Shown one piece after another: positions 32,426-45,157 of a stretch of 64,000 nucleotides of DNA. The notes under the pieces are model-generated. The model had not been told where the DNA came from and ran no database searches. It saw only the letters and a list, made by a program, of their open reading frames with translations. A program made the translations under genes and the position numbers. The first letter of the stretch is position 1. Each line of letters opens with the position of its first letter. The DNA comes from Aurifilum marmelostoma (Eukaryota > Ascomycota > Sordariomycetes > Diaporthales > Cryphonectriaceae): assembly GCA_027559495.1 (NCBI GenBank), contig JAMXSV010000004.1:2345001-2409000 (forward strand), given 5' to 3'.

Positions 32426-35400
32426 GGTGGCGATGATAATTTCTTGCTGATCAAGTCACAGTGAAAGATGGTAAGATGCGTTTCGCAGGGCTGGTCGATG
32501 TGCTTCTGGTCTGTTAGGATCCTGTTTGATCGATCTTGGATAGACCTACTTGAACAACGTTCTGAGCTGTCTTATATGTTTGTGCATCGTGTCAACGGCA
32601 GCAACGTCTTCGACCGACTAATATCATATGATAGGCGGCGCCCTCTAACTAGGGTCGTTATAGTTGCTCGTTGGCCAAGGACCGGATTCCTTCGCCGTCT
32701 GTTGGACCAACGTCAACCCGTTGGTACGGCCAGTCCCTCAACGGCGCATTCCCTGAGACGGCCTTCAACCATAATCACTCTCGTGATCCTTCTCGGCCTG
32801 TCACTCATTCTGTGAAGCCTCGTGGCGGAGTTATTCTCCGCAGATGACTGTATTAAAAAAATCGAAAAAGAAGAAGAAGAAACGTGATTTATTCCGTTGG
32901 GGGCAGGAAAAGCTTCTGGATCCAGTGAAGACGGCACAATACTCAGAGGCTATTGGATAGGTGATCCAAGTTTGTAGGCAAACCTCTCAGTCAACAACGT
33001 CGTACCCAGGCCCGATAGTGGAAGTCAGTCCCGCTGTTCAGTGAGCCACCTACACGTATTTGAGCAGGGCTATGCCGGCCTCGCCTAAGAACGTTGGATG
33101 ATGTAATAACTTCATGACCAACACCTCTGTCCTTGAAGAGGTTCTCTGTGCCACTTCTTGTTAGTGTTCACTGCTTAGATGCCTTCAAAGGCCATTTGTT
33201 CGTTTGGAAAATCATGGCCCTGGCTGCCTGAAGCGGTCGTGACGACCAACGCTCTTCAAATCTGTGATTGGCCAGCTGCCCCAACCCTGTCATGATATGA
33301 GAGAGAGAGAACACACTAGGCAGAAAATGCGCTGCCTATCCTATGAGGCCGGAAGGCTTTCCCACAACTAAAGTGGGCAGACTATGAATCAATCGGTGGT
33401 GATTAACAAGGATGGAGGGTCGATGTTCGTCCATAGTATACTATGTCTGCGAGAAATGTGTGCCGTATTTAGTAAAAATATGGGCCATCGTTTCACCATA
33501 ACCAGAGGGAACATGTCACCAACATCTCGACAACTTAGTGCGTACCCGTTGATTACCGATATGTGTACTATGGTAGCACCCAGCCCTCCCTGTTAAACAA
33601 GGTGGTAGCAAGAGGCTGAGCCTAGCCATAACAAGAACACAATAGCTTTTTAGATTAGTGAAAATATGGGTCCTGTAATATGCGTGGGTCTTTTTTTGTT
33701 CTCCTGTCTTCTTCCTCCCCTACTTTTAAGAAAAGAGAATAAAGAAAACAGAGAAGTCGTCTTGCTGGCAGGCCCATTCGCAATGAAAGTGGGTCAAAGA
33801 GAACTGTTTCTTTGGTACTTCTGATCCTCCGGCTTTTCACAGAAGTAGAGAGGGTGTGGATCCACTTGACGATAGGGGCGCGACTTGTAGAGAGCCAACA
33901 TCCAAACCATAACAGCACTAACGGTCTTGAATTAACCCTTTTAGCTCTATCTGCGCATCTGTGCACGCAAGGGGGGGGGGCTCCAACTACCGTCGAGAAC
34001 TCGTCCACTCAGAGGCCCGGGGGTGTCATCCATATGCACACATATGGCCGCCATAAGCTGATGACGTGCGACGAGGTATGTATGTTGGTTCCCATATAGC
34101 CGTCAGGGCCAATCATATCAGGGAACATACATCTACCCCTTTTGTGCCAATCTCAGTGAAGTACTGGGACTTCCAAGTTTGACTGTTCTACAGAGCACAG
34201 ATTCTGATGGGATGTCCACGGAGTTTACCAGGAGAGCACTCCCGCGGCATTGTTCTGCCGACAACGTAGCATTGCAAGCATATCTTGACCGATACGCTTT
34301 TTTCCATTTCCGGTTTTCCGCTTCTCCACTCTTCGTCCACATCACAACGAAATCCGGACCATGCTTCTGCCATCATGTGATTGGCTTTCCCTTTTATTAT
34401 AATCTTTATACTTACTTTGACCATGCCTGTATCGCTTCGGTTTCATGTCCATTCCCTCAGCCCTACCCGAGAGCTGACAACCTTAACAAAACCCCCCTTC
34501 CCCCAGCGGTGTGATCGTCAGCCTATGGCTGGAGCTGACTCCACCAACCACATGGCACCGTGCTCACAGCGTGACGAATGCACAAGGCCCCCAACATGGG
34601 GACTAAACTACGGTCCAATCTTTGTGCCGATGACTTGGTTCAGTCTGATCGGCCGCAAGTGGGCAACAACAATCCGGAAGAGAGTCATATTGTGAACATG
34701 AGTCACAGGACCGCGGGATGCTTTGATTCTAGCCCACCGCTGTTGTGGAGGATCCTAAAATAGAAGAGAAGTCCTCATCCCAGAAAGACTACGAAAGATG
34801 GGAAAGGATGCCAGGATTATATGCTACGTGGCTTCAACAGCTACACGCCCAGTTACTAAGTAAGTCCTCAGTCGACTCATCTCGATTCTAGTGACGAAGG
34901 TTGTACGGACCGGCCCATGTATGTTTGGAGCCTTGGGTAGTCACGTGAGGACTGTTTCTGCCCCCTTCTCTCCCAATCCCGACACGCTCTTATCGCTCAA
35001 AGACATGTAGCTGGGACATTGCACGAGGTCGCAACGCGTCAACATGAATAACAAGAGTCTGCCTAGTGTGTCACGCCCCCCAACTGATTACTTACATGCA
35101 AGCCGTCGGCTTCTCATGGACACTCCAAAGTCGACGAGGAGGGCTTTGCCTGAGCAAGAGCCTGAGCCTATCGTAGTATCGAATGGCTAGGTGGGATATT
35201 GAAACAGAGCCAACACTATACTGTGCCTTTTCTCCTTCGTAATCATCGGTATAACAAGGAGGTACTGTAAGTTGGCGGCTGTTGGACCATAGAAGCCGCG
35301 CTTATTCCCTCTATATATTGCTAGTCTCTATTCCAAAATCCTTATTCAAGCAACCTCATTGGTCCGTGTGCATATCGTTTGTTGGCTCCATGTTACACCG

Positions 35401-36849
35401 CCAGCTCAGCTTTGAAGCAGGCGTTGGCCTTGTGATAATTTTGGCCGGTAGTAGTGAGCCAATGAGGATCAATACGCCATGGTCTGTCCTTCCTTTCGGG
35501 CGGACGATCCTTAGCATATGAGATCTACACACCGTTTCCCCCGCTGAATCCGACCATGATTACTAGGAGAGCTCACGACTTGAGGACTTTGGCAGGGTAG
35601 GCTGTCGTCGCGCATGGGGCCCAAGAAGCTTTCCATCCGGAGTGTGTCCAAGTCATCACGAAAGCAGTAAGCAAGGTGAGTTATATCAGTAGAGATTAGG
35701 ACGAGATCGAGCAGACACGAAAGCTACTAAGCAAGCACACAAACACAATCTCCATCTATTTCCGGCCGAGAGGTGAATGTCAGAGCTGCGGGGACTTAGC
35801 ACCAGTGTCACATTGAACAATGATAAGGTCACAGAAATAAAGAATGGAGTACTAATCCCACGCCTCTGAAACATAGCTGAGCAGTCAGCGTGGAACGCTG
35901 AGTGGGATAAAATACTTAACATAAGGTCGTCCATAACGGCCTTCTAGAACCTGGCCGGGGGCTCTTAGCATTGCAACCATAAATGATCATAGCTTACAGC
36001 TGTAACCGTAATCTTCGAGAGAGTGTTCTAATTATCTTCCATATCCGCCCCCACCCACTAGACCCTCGGCGTAAATCTGAGCCTGCAAAGGAAAAGGTCT
36101 TGCAAGTCCGTGGCCCAACCCCCCTCCCCCCCCCCCCAACCTTCTCTTTTCCTTCCTTTCCTTTCCTATATTTTCTGTCCTTCATTATTCATTTCTCAAG
36201 ATTAACGCGGGAGGATTGAGTTTGTGAATGACAAGAAGTGTTGTTGGTTGACGCCCTTGTAACGGCCCGGGGGCCTGAGAGGGAGCCGGTGATCTAAAGA
36301 TAGACCTCATCACGCCCACGTGGCTGCGCTGCAATGGTGTGGTACCTGTATTTTGCAATTTTGCTGGCCTCCACTCATTCACGATTCTCTTCTTGCTGTT
36401 TCAAGAAAAGGGATCAAGGGGAACCAAGGCGATAGAGGATTGAACAATACGAAAAGGCGTCAACCTTACGATGCTAGAGATTCTCGGGACGCAGTCTCAG
36501 ACCGAGCTGGGCTCCCGTCCGTGCATCCCATGCATTGGTCAAAGTCAGGCCAGCTCTCATACAATAGCCCTCAACTCGGATCCACAATACTACTGGGTCT
36601 TGAGAGCAACGATAAGCAGGTAGCTTGCGCCTTTGCTCTGAACGAAGTGTTCACCAGTGGACTCAAGAGGCATGGAAAGATATAACCCTAAATTATCATC
36701 TGTGGCTGCTCATGCGGATGCCAGTTGGATCAAAGGAAAAAGAAAATTGTACATGGATGCTCTGCTTTTTGTTCATAAAAAGAAAAGGAACGACCCCCCC
36801 CCCCCCCAAAAACCCCCCTCCCGCCCACTCGCTCACCGGTCAACCAGCC
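32426..36849. other. 4.4-kb stretch without a recognisable gene
   Basis: All frames are short and lack any family signature. The region is slightly AT-richer than the gene blocks. It contains G and C runs at about 33971-33980, 36117-36137 and 36796-36810. The segment starting TGTCACGCCCCCC at about 35070 has an LTR-like first dinucleotide, but I see no matching copy, so I do not call an element. The left end is the promoter of the repeat-protein gene. Confidence 0.5.
32571..32577 (-). promoter_or_regulatory. TATA-like element of the repeat-protein gene
   Basis: On the minus strand ATATAAG lies about 150 bp upstream of the ATG at 32425. Confidence 0.4.
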
Positions 36850-39212
36850 TCATCGATCCTGCAGACGAGGCTGCGGTTGCCATCCGTTGATGTAGGCCAT
36901 GAGACCCATACCTATCAACACCACGCCTAGCATTGAAGCATACGGGATGGATTCGGTAATGGCCTGACCCGACACTGCTCGTTTCGACGGCGACCTTGCG
37001 TTAGGTGTGATGGTATTGGCTCGGGACAACGTGGGCTTGTCGTCGGGCGAGTCTTCTGCAATGCTGTTGAGCCCAGACTCGCCCATACTGGACGCAGGTC
37101 GGCCTCGGCTAGCGTCCCTGCCCGCTGTGATGGTCGAGCCCCGATCCCTGCCGTTGGACCTTGACCTAGTACGAGCCCGGGCTCGCGCTGCTGCCTTCAA
37201 AACTGCAGCCTCCTCGTCCCTCTGCCGGATCTGCTGCACCATCTCGGCCAGTGTCTTGCGGTCGGCATCCCGTTCTGCTGTTGCCTCGTCTGCCTGCTTC
37301 TTGTACACCTCAACCTGCTCCCTCAGCCCTTTCACCTCGGACAACATTTGATCGATTTGTGTTTCCAAAAATGTCGTCCTTTCATCCTTTGCCTCTGTCG
37401 TTGGCACATTCACTTCTGGTGCCTGTGGCCCAACGAGGGTGTTATCCGACAGAGGTTCGAAGGCCTCTTCTAATGTCTTGTCTTCAATATGCGAGTTTGT
37501 GGACCCGTTCATGCGCAGCTGAGCATCGTCCTCTAGCCGTCTCGCAAGCTCCTCCGCGGCCTCACGTGCCTCCCTCTCCCTCTGTAACATCTCTTCCAGG
37601 TCTCGCATCTTGACGGTCTGGCTGTCTATCTCACGCTTGGCGCTGTTGAGTGCTTCTGTCAACTGGATGATCTGACTCAGATTGTCCTGCCGAACAGGTG
37701 ATGTGCTCGGGGGAGCAGGCTTCGGCCGCTCGGTTGTTGCGCGCTTCAGAGAAGGCACATCACCTTGGGCCCTGGCGGAGTCGGGTTTTTCAGGCAGAGG
37801 CTGCTGGGGTGGGGGGGGCTGGCGGGTCGGAAAACCGTGTCTTGGCATCTGATCGGAAGGACAGAGAGTTCCCATTAACGACCGCTGCCTTGGGCGGCTC
37901 CGGGACCTCGACCTTTTCCTGGTTCTTGATATCTTCATTTGACAAAAGCGCATCTAAAAATTTGCTGGTACGGGACAGGTCCTGGGCCTGCTGGCGGGCA
38001 TTGCGCATCTCGTTCTGGACAGTGTGGTCAGTTATCGCGGGATCAAGGAGAAGGACGATCATCACCGCCCGACAGCGAGATACTTACTCGTAACTTCTTC
38101 ACTATCAACTCTGCTGATGGGTGTGTGTTGATAAAGGCGCGATTGTTAAAGGCCACGTTATTAGCCTGACTGTTCATCATCTGTGATGCTGCACCAACAA
38201 GCCCTCGACCGTTTGAGCCAGCCGATGGTTGACTGCCAGTTCTGCCCCTGAACGGCATCCCAGGCCCCTGTGGCATCATCATGCCGCCATTTGCCGGGTC
38301 CAGATCGCCAAAGTTCATGTCCAAAAGGTTGTTCGAGGGGTTTGGAAACCCAGCATGTTCCACCTTTGCCGCGACTTTGTGATGTACAACCGATTTCTGA
38401 TCCTCGCTCACGATGTCTATCCCAAGTTCGAGATGATCCGAGGTCTGGAGCTCGTGGGGTTCCGATTCGCGGTTCTCCGGAGACAGCCGCGAACCATTCA
38501 CAAAGGTGCCATTGGAGGACTTGACATCGCGTATCCAGATCTTGCCCTGACGATCTGCCCATATCTCGGCATGCTGCCGGGACAGCACTTTACTGTCGAA
38601 GAAGCCATTTAGAGGGGTGGGTATCGTCTTGTTGTTGGTCTGCCGGCCAACGCGCAAGGTTTCGGGGTAGAATGGAACCTGAATCGTCTTCCGCTCGAAC
38701 GTGCCGTTGAGAGACAGAAGATAGAGCACCGGCTGCCCTGGGGTCAGGGGCTCAGCAACCGGCCTCTGGGGGGCCATCTGCGCTGGAGACTGTAGCAGAG
38801 GGGCGGGGGACATTGGCGAGGCGCCGTTCAGACCGTTGGTCAGCTGCGGACGACCAGCCGGCATCCGTCCCAGCTCTGTACCGCTCTCTAGCCTCGGAGC
38901 GCTCCACTGCCCTTTTCCCTGTGGCCTTTTCCGTGGAGCAGCATTGGGCCAGCCGCCGAGCTCGCCTGCTGCAGACTGCGCGGTCACGCCGTTGATCTGG
39001 CCGTTGGTGCTGCTGACGGCCGTCGAAGAGGAGGAGACGGATGAGGTAGAAGAGATGGAAGAGGAGGAGTTGTTCCGCGGGATCGTTTTTCGCGGCATCA
39101 AGGCGCCCCTAACGTCGTCAGAGTTGACGGAATTGAGAGACTGGCCACCATTAAGCCCCCATGCCGGCCGGTTGATATTCGCAAAGCTGGGAGGGCTGGC
39201 GACAGCAGTCAT
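36850..39212 (-). CDS. FHA-domain tail-anchored protein, PRO45/SLMAP-like (STRIPAK), frame broken by one base
   Basis: This is the likely orthologue of PRO45/SLMAP, the FHA subunit of the STRIPAK phosphatase-kinase complex at the ER/nuclear envelope, needed for cell fusion and fruiting-body development in Sordariomycetes (related to yeast Far9/Vps64 and Far10). Exons are 39212-38088 and 38015-36850, with the splice joining VKKLR to NEMRN. The N-terminal 150 residues are Ser/Pro-rich. The FHA domain spans about 187-268 with LRVGR, SRQHAEIW and SSNGTFVNG, the phosphopeptide-binding residues. Coiled-coil segments follow (AREAAEELARRLEDD; QIDQMLSEVKGLREQVEVYKKQ). An RS-rich patch precedes a C-terminal membrane anchor (ASMLGVVLIGMGLMAYI). 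The frame shifts at an eight-base G run (37811-37818). Upstream reads FSDPPAPP and the conserved downstream frame resumes at QQPLPEKP if one base is removed. Confidence 0.88.
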
Positions 39213-40444
39213 GAGGAAAGACTGAGGCGGTGATCACGGCAGACGAGAGGAGAGAAGGGCTGGTCGATGGGACGAGGCCCAAGGGCGTCGCGAAGGGACA
39301 AGGGCGGTGATGTGGGCTGTCGCAGGCTGTGGTCTCGCCCGAATCTGCTACCATGTATGCCCACCGGTCGCGGTCGCGATCGCCGTTGAGAAGCAAAGAC
39401 CAGCGAGAGGAAGGTCGTCGAGGGTCCGCGGTCGGCGGACGCGCAGATGCGTGTCGTCAGGTCGAAGGCTGGGTCGACTTTTTGGAAGGAATAAAATAGT
39501 AGCGAGCACGGGACTCTGTTGACTGGAGATGCTGTGGCTGGCGCTGGAAGTGGAGATGATGTGGACGTTAGCCTTTTTAGCCCTGAGGTCATCGGCTGGG
39601 TAACGGCGCCTGGATCACGAGCCCAACGGGGGGGGGGCCATAGGGGTATGGCGGCTGCCTCAGAACGAGATGTGCTGCTCTGGGAGGGGCAGGCAGACTT
39701 ACCAGTCAATTGAATCTGGGCTGAGAAGGCCTTGGTTGATGGTATAGAAAATGAGGATGCCGGGCTGCGCTGTTGGGATTGACAATGGCAGGTAGGTAGT
39801 GGACGGGTCCAAGTTTTGGTCGTCACGCCCTCACTGTTGGCTCTGGGCGGTGATTTGCTCTGTCAGCAGTTCCTGCGGTCCTCTTCTCTCCACTGCGCAG
39901 TCCCCTGACGGATGGGCGCTTAGTGGCTAGCGTTACCGACTGTCCACACGCACGCTTCCAGGCGCTGGCCAGACACGCCAGTGGACAGGTACCAACAACG
40001 CCCTAGCTGAACGCCTCGGCCAGAGAAAGTCTTCACCGAGAGTCTGCTAAGACGCAGAAATTGTGGACGCAAGTGAACTTGAGCAGTAAATGAGAAAATT
40101 TTATCTGCACACCCAAAACATGTCGATCCTTCAGATTGGGTCCCAAACAATAATGCACAAGAGTCCTTCTCTTCAGATACAAGGACTAGCTGGAATAGGA
40201 GGAGGCATGCAGTCGGAAAGCCACACTTGCTGTCAAGCCACAGACCAGCTTTTGGAGAGACAGACAGGGATGGATGCTCGAGCAGGTGTGGCTTGACAGT
40301 TCGGGGAAATGGTCACCAGGCGGGGAGGCTATTTCGTCACCCCATCCACCCCAGAGACGCGAAGAAGTCAAAGCTTCAAGTTCAGCCTGCCATCACAGAC
40401 AGCTTCAACACAAAACCTGTCAAGGCCCAAGAAGAACAACCACC
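39213..40444. other. Divergent promoter region between the PRO45-like gene and Mgr2
   Basis: No gene is supported. It should contain both promoters. A 13-bp inverted repeat (40230-40242 with 40287-40299) lies 145 bp before the Mgr2 start. Confidence 0.6.
40230..40299. repeat. 13-bp perfect inverted repeat upstream of Mgr2
   Basis: CTGTCAAGCCACA at 40230-40242 is the exact reverse complement of TGTGGCTTGACAG at 40287-40299, with a 44-base loop. Confidence 0.75.
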
Positions 40445-41036
40445 ATGCCAGTACCAGTCAACACCGGCCATGCTGGCCCGTCCAACATTGACAAGGGTAC
40501 GGCCCTTCCTACAGACACGGCCCTTGCTCCTGTCGGCATTATAGCTAATTTGAAGCAGCAAAAATGGGTGCCATGATGGGCGGCAGTGAGTCTTCTGATG
40601 TTTTCCTGCTGGACCTGGCAGATGTCTAATGGCTCCAAATAGCTGTTGGAGTGATCATCGGATTCATCTACGGTATGTGGTGGACCACATCTCCGCCTTC
40701 CTTTTACCTCCCCCCATTCCAGAGTACTGACAGCTCTTTCTAGGAACTGTCAGCATTTTCCGGTACGGTGCTGGGCCCAACGGCATAATGAGGACGCTCG
40801 GCCAGTATATGGGAGCATCAGGAGCGACGTTCGGGTGAGTTTCAGGTGGCACTTGCCAGAGAGGCTTGCGTGTTGACTGACACGATCCACGCTACAGCTT
40901 TTTCATGTCCATCGGTAGCATCATCCGAACCGACGCCTCGCCCATTGTCCAGCAAGCTTACGCGAACTCTCGACGAAGTCCAATCATTATGGCAGCGTCT
41001 CATCGGGCGCCTTTCCCGCGGCGCAACCAGTTGTAA
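40445..41036 (+). CDS. mgr2: Mitochondrial TIM23-associated subunit Mgr2 (Romo1 homologue)
   Basis: Mgr2/Romo1 is a small inner-membrane protein that couples TIM21 to the TIM23 translocase and gates lateral release of preproteins. The gene is split into five short exons: 40445-40496, 40559-40585, 40643-40672, 40744-40834 and 40898-41036, giving 112 residues, the usual size. None of the pieces is long enough to stand out alone; splicing yields KMGAMMGGTVGVIIGFIYGT, IFRYGAGPNG, RTLGQYMGASGATFGFFMSIG and IIRTD, which follow Mgr2 throughout. Two membrane helices are formed by GTVGVIIGFIYG and ATFGFFMSIGSII. All introns use standard donors (GTACGG, GTGAGT, GTATGT, GTGAGT). The splitting into very small exons is typical for this gene in filamentous fungi. 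Confidence 0.92.
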
Positions 41037-43143
41037 AGGACGATGTGTCTGACGCAGATGAAGAAGATACACCGAGCTGAATTGACTCGCCGTCCTCAGC
41101 TTTTATGTATAACGACAATGTATATCCCACAAACAAAAGGCCGGCAGCGCTTGCCATAGGAGTCATCGGATGCTGCCCTTAATCAGAAAAGAAACACATC
41201 AAGCCCATACCATCTCGACGCGTGCCTAGACAGAGTGTTCCGTGAAGAGTGTGAGCGCAATCCATGTTAAGAGACCACGCTGACCCGCTTTGACATGAAG
41301 CAGGAACATTTGGAGGCTGGCTCTTTCGCGAGCTGACATGGTGCGCGCCATCGTGCGCGCCATCTTCAGGACGAGGAGACTGCTGCTCGGAAGAACATCC
41401 AGTCTCCTATGGGTCCAGATAACACTTGTCGGCCTTCGGCCGGCCACGCACGCCACGTCCTCGAGATCAGCAGCTTGACTAGAGATCCCTGGTCGAAGAC
41501 ACTCATTTCAGAAAGGCTCATCAGGAGCCAGAATGTTTATCCGCCTGCAGATAATCCTAGCTTCGGCTGGGCAGATGGACTGCCAATAGTGCGCGCTTTG
41601 GAGTCTTCTCATATTTTGGTGCGCCCTTTTGCACTTTGTGGCCTCGAAAGACGTGGGTCTTTCTTCGTACGCAGGACCCATTTCTCTAGTTACGGCATTC
41701 TTCCGATAACATAGACCAGGTTGTCCGGAAACTTGAGGTTACACACAAATGTCTTGTTTTCGGCAGGGCGGCATCCACATGTCGTGGTCAGCCCTCTCTC
41801 ACCCGAAAGAATGCTTCCTCGGGCGGCTCCGACCCTTGCCAATCTTTTTCAGCAGACTCAGTTTGTCCTCTTGGTTCGCAGAGACTGTCGTGAGAATTGA
41901 CTATGAGTCTCACGTCAGCTCGCTATGAGAAGGACCGTCCGACAGAAGGTTACATGATGGGTCGTTCAGCATGCACCTTATTTCCTTTTTGGGGAGGTTG
42001 ACTACATCTGGCAGAGAACTCTTCAATCTCTACCCGGGATCAGCCAGCCGCCGTTTACGAGAAGTTCTGCACTGGCTCGGACGCTGTGGTCTGAGCACTT
42101 GACCCCACAGAGGGAGCGTCTAGTGGCGCCGTTTCAAGGCTCATTCATGTGCCCGAGCTCTCCGGCGGCGCCCAGCTCTGAGGATGGTCCGGCATCTGTT
42201 TCGTTTCAACTCTGTCCAAGCGGCTCAAGCTTCCTTAGGTGCTGGCCTAAAATAAATATTTCATCGTCTGGTCAGATTTCGGGGCTGCAGTGCACCCAGA
42301 CATATTCGTGCTCCCGTCTGGCTAACATACTGTTAGTCTTCCCGCCCGCGCTACCTATTTCCTAGCAATATTTTTCAGTGTGGTGTCCCGAGCTGGCGGG
42401 TTCCTCTTGCATGTGTTTCCTCGCACAAGCGCAGCAGGTTGTAAACAGTAGCATACTTGAGTATTGTCCTGTTGGCAGCCATGGCGCATACTATGCATGT
42501 GTCTCGGCTCTGGCCCAGCGACGGCCCGCGGGTGTGTTATATGCCCATTGGATACTCGAGGAGCGGAATTCTCGAAGGTGGCGTTTGCTGTTGGGTCCGC
42601 ACCTGATCATTTCGGCCGAAATGTTTGTCGTCGAATAAGCTCGTGTGGCCCGATCTGGCGCTACTTTCTCTCAACACGGTCGTATTGCTGCAGAGCGCTC
42701 TGAGCTTGTGGGCCGAAGCTCGTGAGCTTAGGGGCAAGCAGCTGCATGGCTTAGGTTCTCTCGAGCCTCTTAGACCTAAACCTAGCGGGTCATATTGTCT
42801 GTGTTGGACTTATACGAGGCTCCACCGCTGACAATGATCAGCCGCCATGAGCAGCAGTGGCTGTTTTGCTACTATTCTCGTCGGACAGACAGGAAGAGGA
42901 TGAACTAGCAGTGCGTCCATTTGTTTCTGCGAACATGAATATAAATATTGACAAGTTCTTGGGCTTTCTCTCGTCGTTGTGGAGGGATACGTTCGTCAAG
43001 ACTCACTCGGTCAGTCAATTTCTTTTCATTCGCTCTTATTCGTTCTTCCCGTCCTCCGTTAACCGCAGCGCGGCCTCCATTCGTTGAATTGTAATTCTCT
43101 TATTACATCATTCGCTTGAACTGTACCGAAAATAATTGAAAGG
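41037..43143. other. Intergenic stretch upstream of the laccase
   Basis: No gene is supported; frames are short and unrelated to known families. An AATATAAATATTG segment at about 42938 lies about 200 bp before the laccase start and could be its TATA element. Confidence 0.55.
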
Positions 43144-45157
43144 ATGACCTTGTTTGGTGGCCTGTTTAACGGCATATTCAACGCCGTCTCTGCAGCCCTC
43201 AGCTGGCTGTTTGGCGTCTCGCAGGTCTTAACTCAGACAAAGACCAATGGGTAAGGCACAGATATATACATGTAATTTCAATCACTTACTAACTTTCCTT
43301 ATTTCTCTTCAGAGCGTCACTCCTGGGTACGCTATCAGCGGCCCTCTTACCTCTATTTTTAACGAATAATCCCCTTCCCAATGGCTACCCATGGGGTACC
43401 AGAACTTCAAGCAATACCAGCCCCTACACCCAGTCCCCCACCACCGGAATCATCCGTCCTTACGATTTCACTATCAGCAGAGGTGTGATTGCCCCTGACG
43501 GCTACCAGAGGGATGTGATGCTCGTGAATGGTGCCTACCCTGGGCCGACAATCGAGGCAAACTGGGGTGATACCATCCAGGTCACCCTGCACAACAACAT
43601 CACCGGCCCTGAGGAGGGAGCTACCCTCCACTGGCACGGCTTCCTGCAGACCGGAACACCCTGGGAAGATGGCGTTCCTGGCGTTACCCAGTGCCCGGTC
43701 GCGCCCGGCAAGAGCTATACCTACTCGTTCAAGGCCGAGCTGTACGGAACCTCGTGGTACCACTCTCACTACTCGTCACAATACTCTGGCGGCGCCCTTG
43801 GACCGATTGTCATCTACGGACCAACAAACAAGGCCTATGATATCGACGTTGGCCCCGTGATGCTGTCTGACTGGTACCACAAGGACTACAATACCCTTGT
43901 GGAAGAGACTCTCTCTCCCGGCGCCGCCCCTGTGCGCTCAGACAACAACCTCATCAACGGCAAGATGAACTTTGACTGCTCTACCGTCGCTGCCGGCGAC
44001 AAGACGCCCTGCACAAACAGCGCGGGTATCTCCAAGTTCAAGCTCACATATGGCAAGACCCACCGCCTGCGGCTCATCAACAGCGGCTCCGAGGGCGTGC
44101 AGCGGTTCTCGATCGACGGGCATACCCTCACCGTGATTGCGAACGACTACGTCGAGGTGCAGCCTTGTAAGGGACCCACCCCGTCCTTCATCATAGTGAA
44201 CACGATGATTCTAACACTTTAAAATCAGACACAACTCAGGTCGTCACTCTGGGCATTGGACAGCGCACCGACGTGCTGGTGACGGCGAACGTGGGCAACC
44301 CGACGTCGGCATACTGGATGCGCAGCAACCTCACCAGCTGCTCCAACACCAACCAGCCATACGCCGCCGCCGCGGTATACTATTCGTCAGCAGACACGAA
44401 CAAGGCGCCGACCAGCACCGCCTGGAACGTGCCGGACCCAGGGACCTGTGCAAACGATGACCTGAGCAAGACGGTGCCGATGTACCCGATGGCGGTGCCA
44501 ACCCCAAGCTTCACGCACACGTACAACATCACGATCTTCCAGAACGGGTCCGGCGTCAACCTGTGGGACCTTGATGGAGAGAGCGCACGGGTAGACTACA
44601 ATGCGCCCACTCTTCTGTCGACCAACGCGGGCAACCTGACGTTCGATGCCGAGGCGAACCTGAGGAACCTGTATACGAACTCTAGCGTACGGATGATTGT
44701 GAACAATACCTCACCAGCCGCGTAAGTCCTTCCCTCTTCTGACCACCAACATGACGCAAGCCAGGCAAAAGGAAACCCACCGCTGACTTATTTGGTTTTT
44801 TGAAAAAAAAAAAGACACCCCATGCATCTCCACGGGTTCAACATGTACGTCCTGGCAGAAGGGACAGGCTCCTGGGACGGGACCATTGTGAACCCCAAGA
44901 ACCCTCAGCGCCGCGATGTGCAGCAGGTCCGGGCCAACGGCTACATCGTTCTGCAGTTCGACACCGCGAACCCGGGCGTGTGGCCCTTCCACTGCCACAT
45001 CTCGTGGCATGCGAGCGCGGGTCTGTTTATGCAGTTCATTGTGCAGCCGGCCGCCGTCGATGCCTTCCAGATCCCGATGAAAGTCGCAAACACGTGCTCC
45101 GACTGGGCGGCGTACTCGAGTGTGGATGTCGTGGACCAGATTGACAGTGGTGTCTGA
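43144..45157 (+). CDS. Laccase (ascomycete multicopper oxidase)
   Basis: It oxidises phenolic substrates with reduction of O2 to water, usually extracellularly, in lignin or phenol turnover or pigment formation. Exons are 43144-43250, 43313-44166, 44229-44721 and 44815-45157, giving 598 residues. All four copper motifs are intact: HWHG (142-145), WYHSH (184-188), HPMHLHG (486-492) and HCHISWH (544-550). The residue ten after the T1 cysteine is Leu (GLF), suggesting a higher-potential site than Met types. The protein ends in DSGV, the C-terminal plug of ascomycete laccases. The first intron has a textbook branch site (TTACTAAC). The N-terminus is odd: it has two hydrophobic stretches (residues 1-30 and 37-52) rather than one clean signal peptide. 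Intron 3 ends in an A-rich tract immediately before its AG. No neighbouring pigment or lignin gene is present. Confidence 0.95.

Noticed and set aside
35070..35100. Possible LTR end beginning TGTCACGCC
   Set aside because: No partner copy, target duplication or reverse-transcriptase-like sequence was found.
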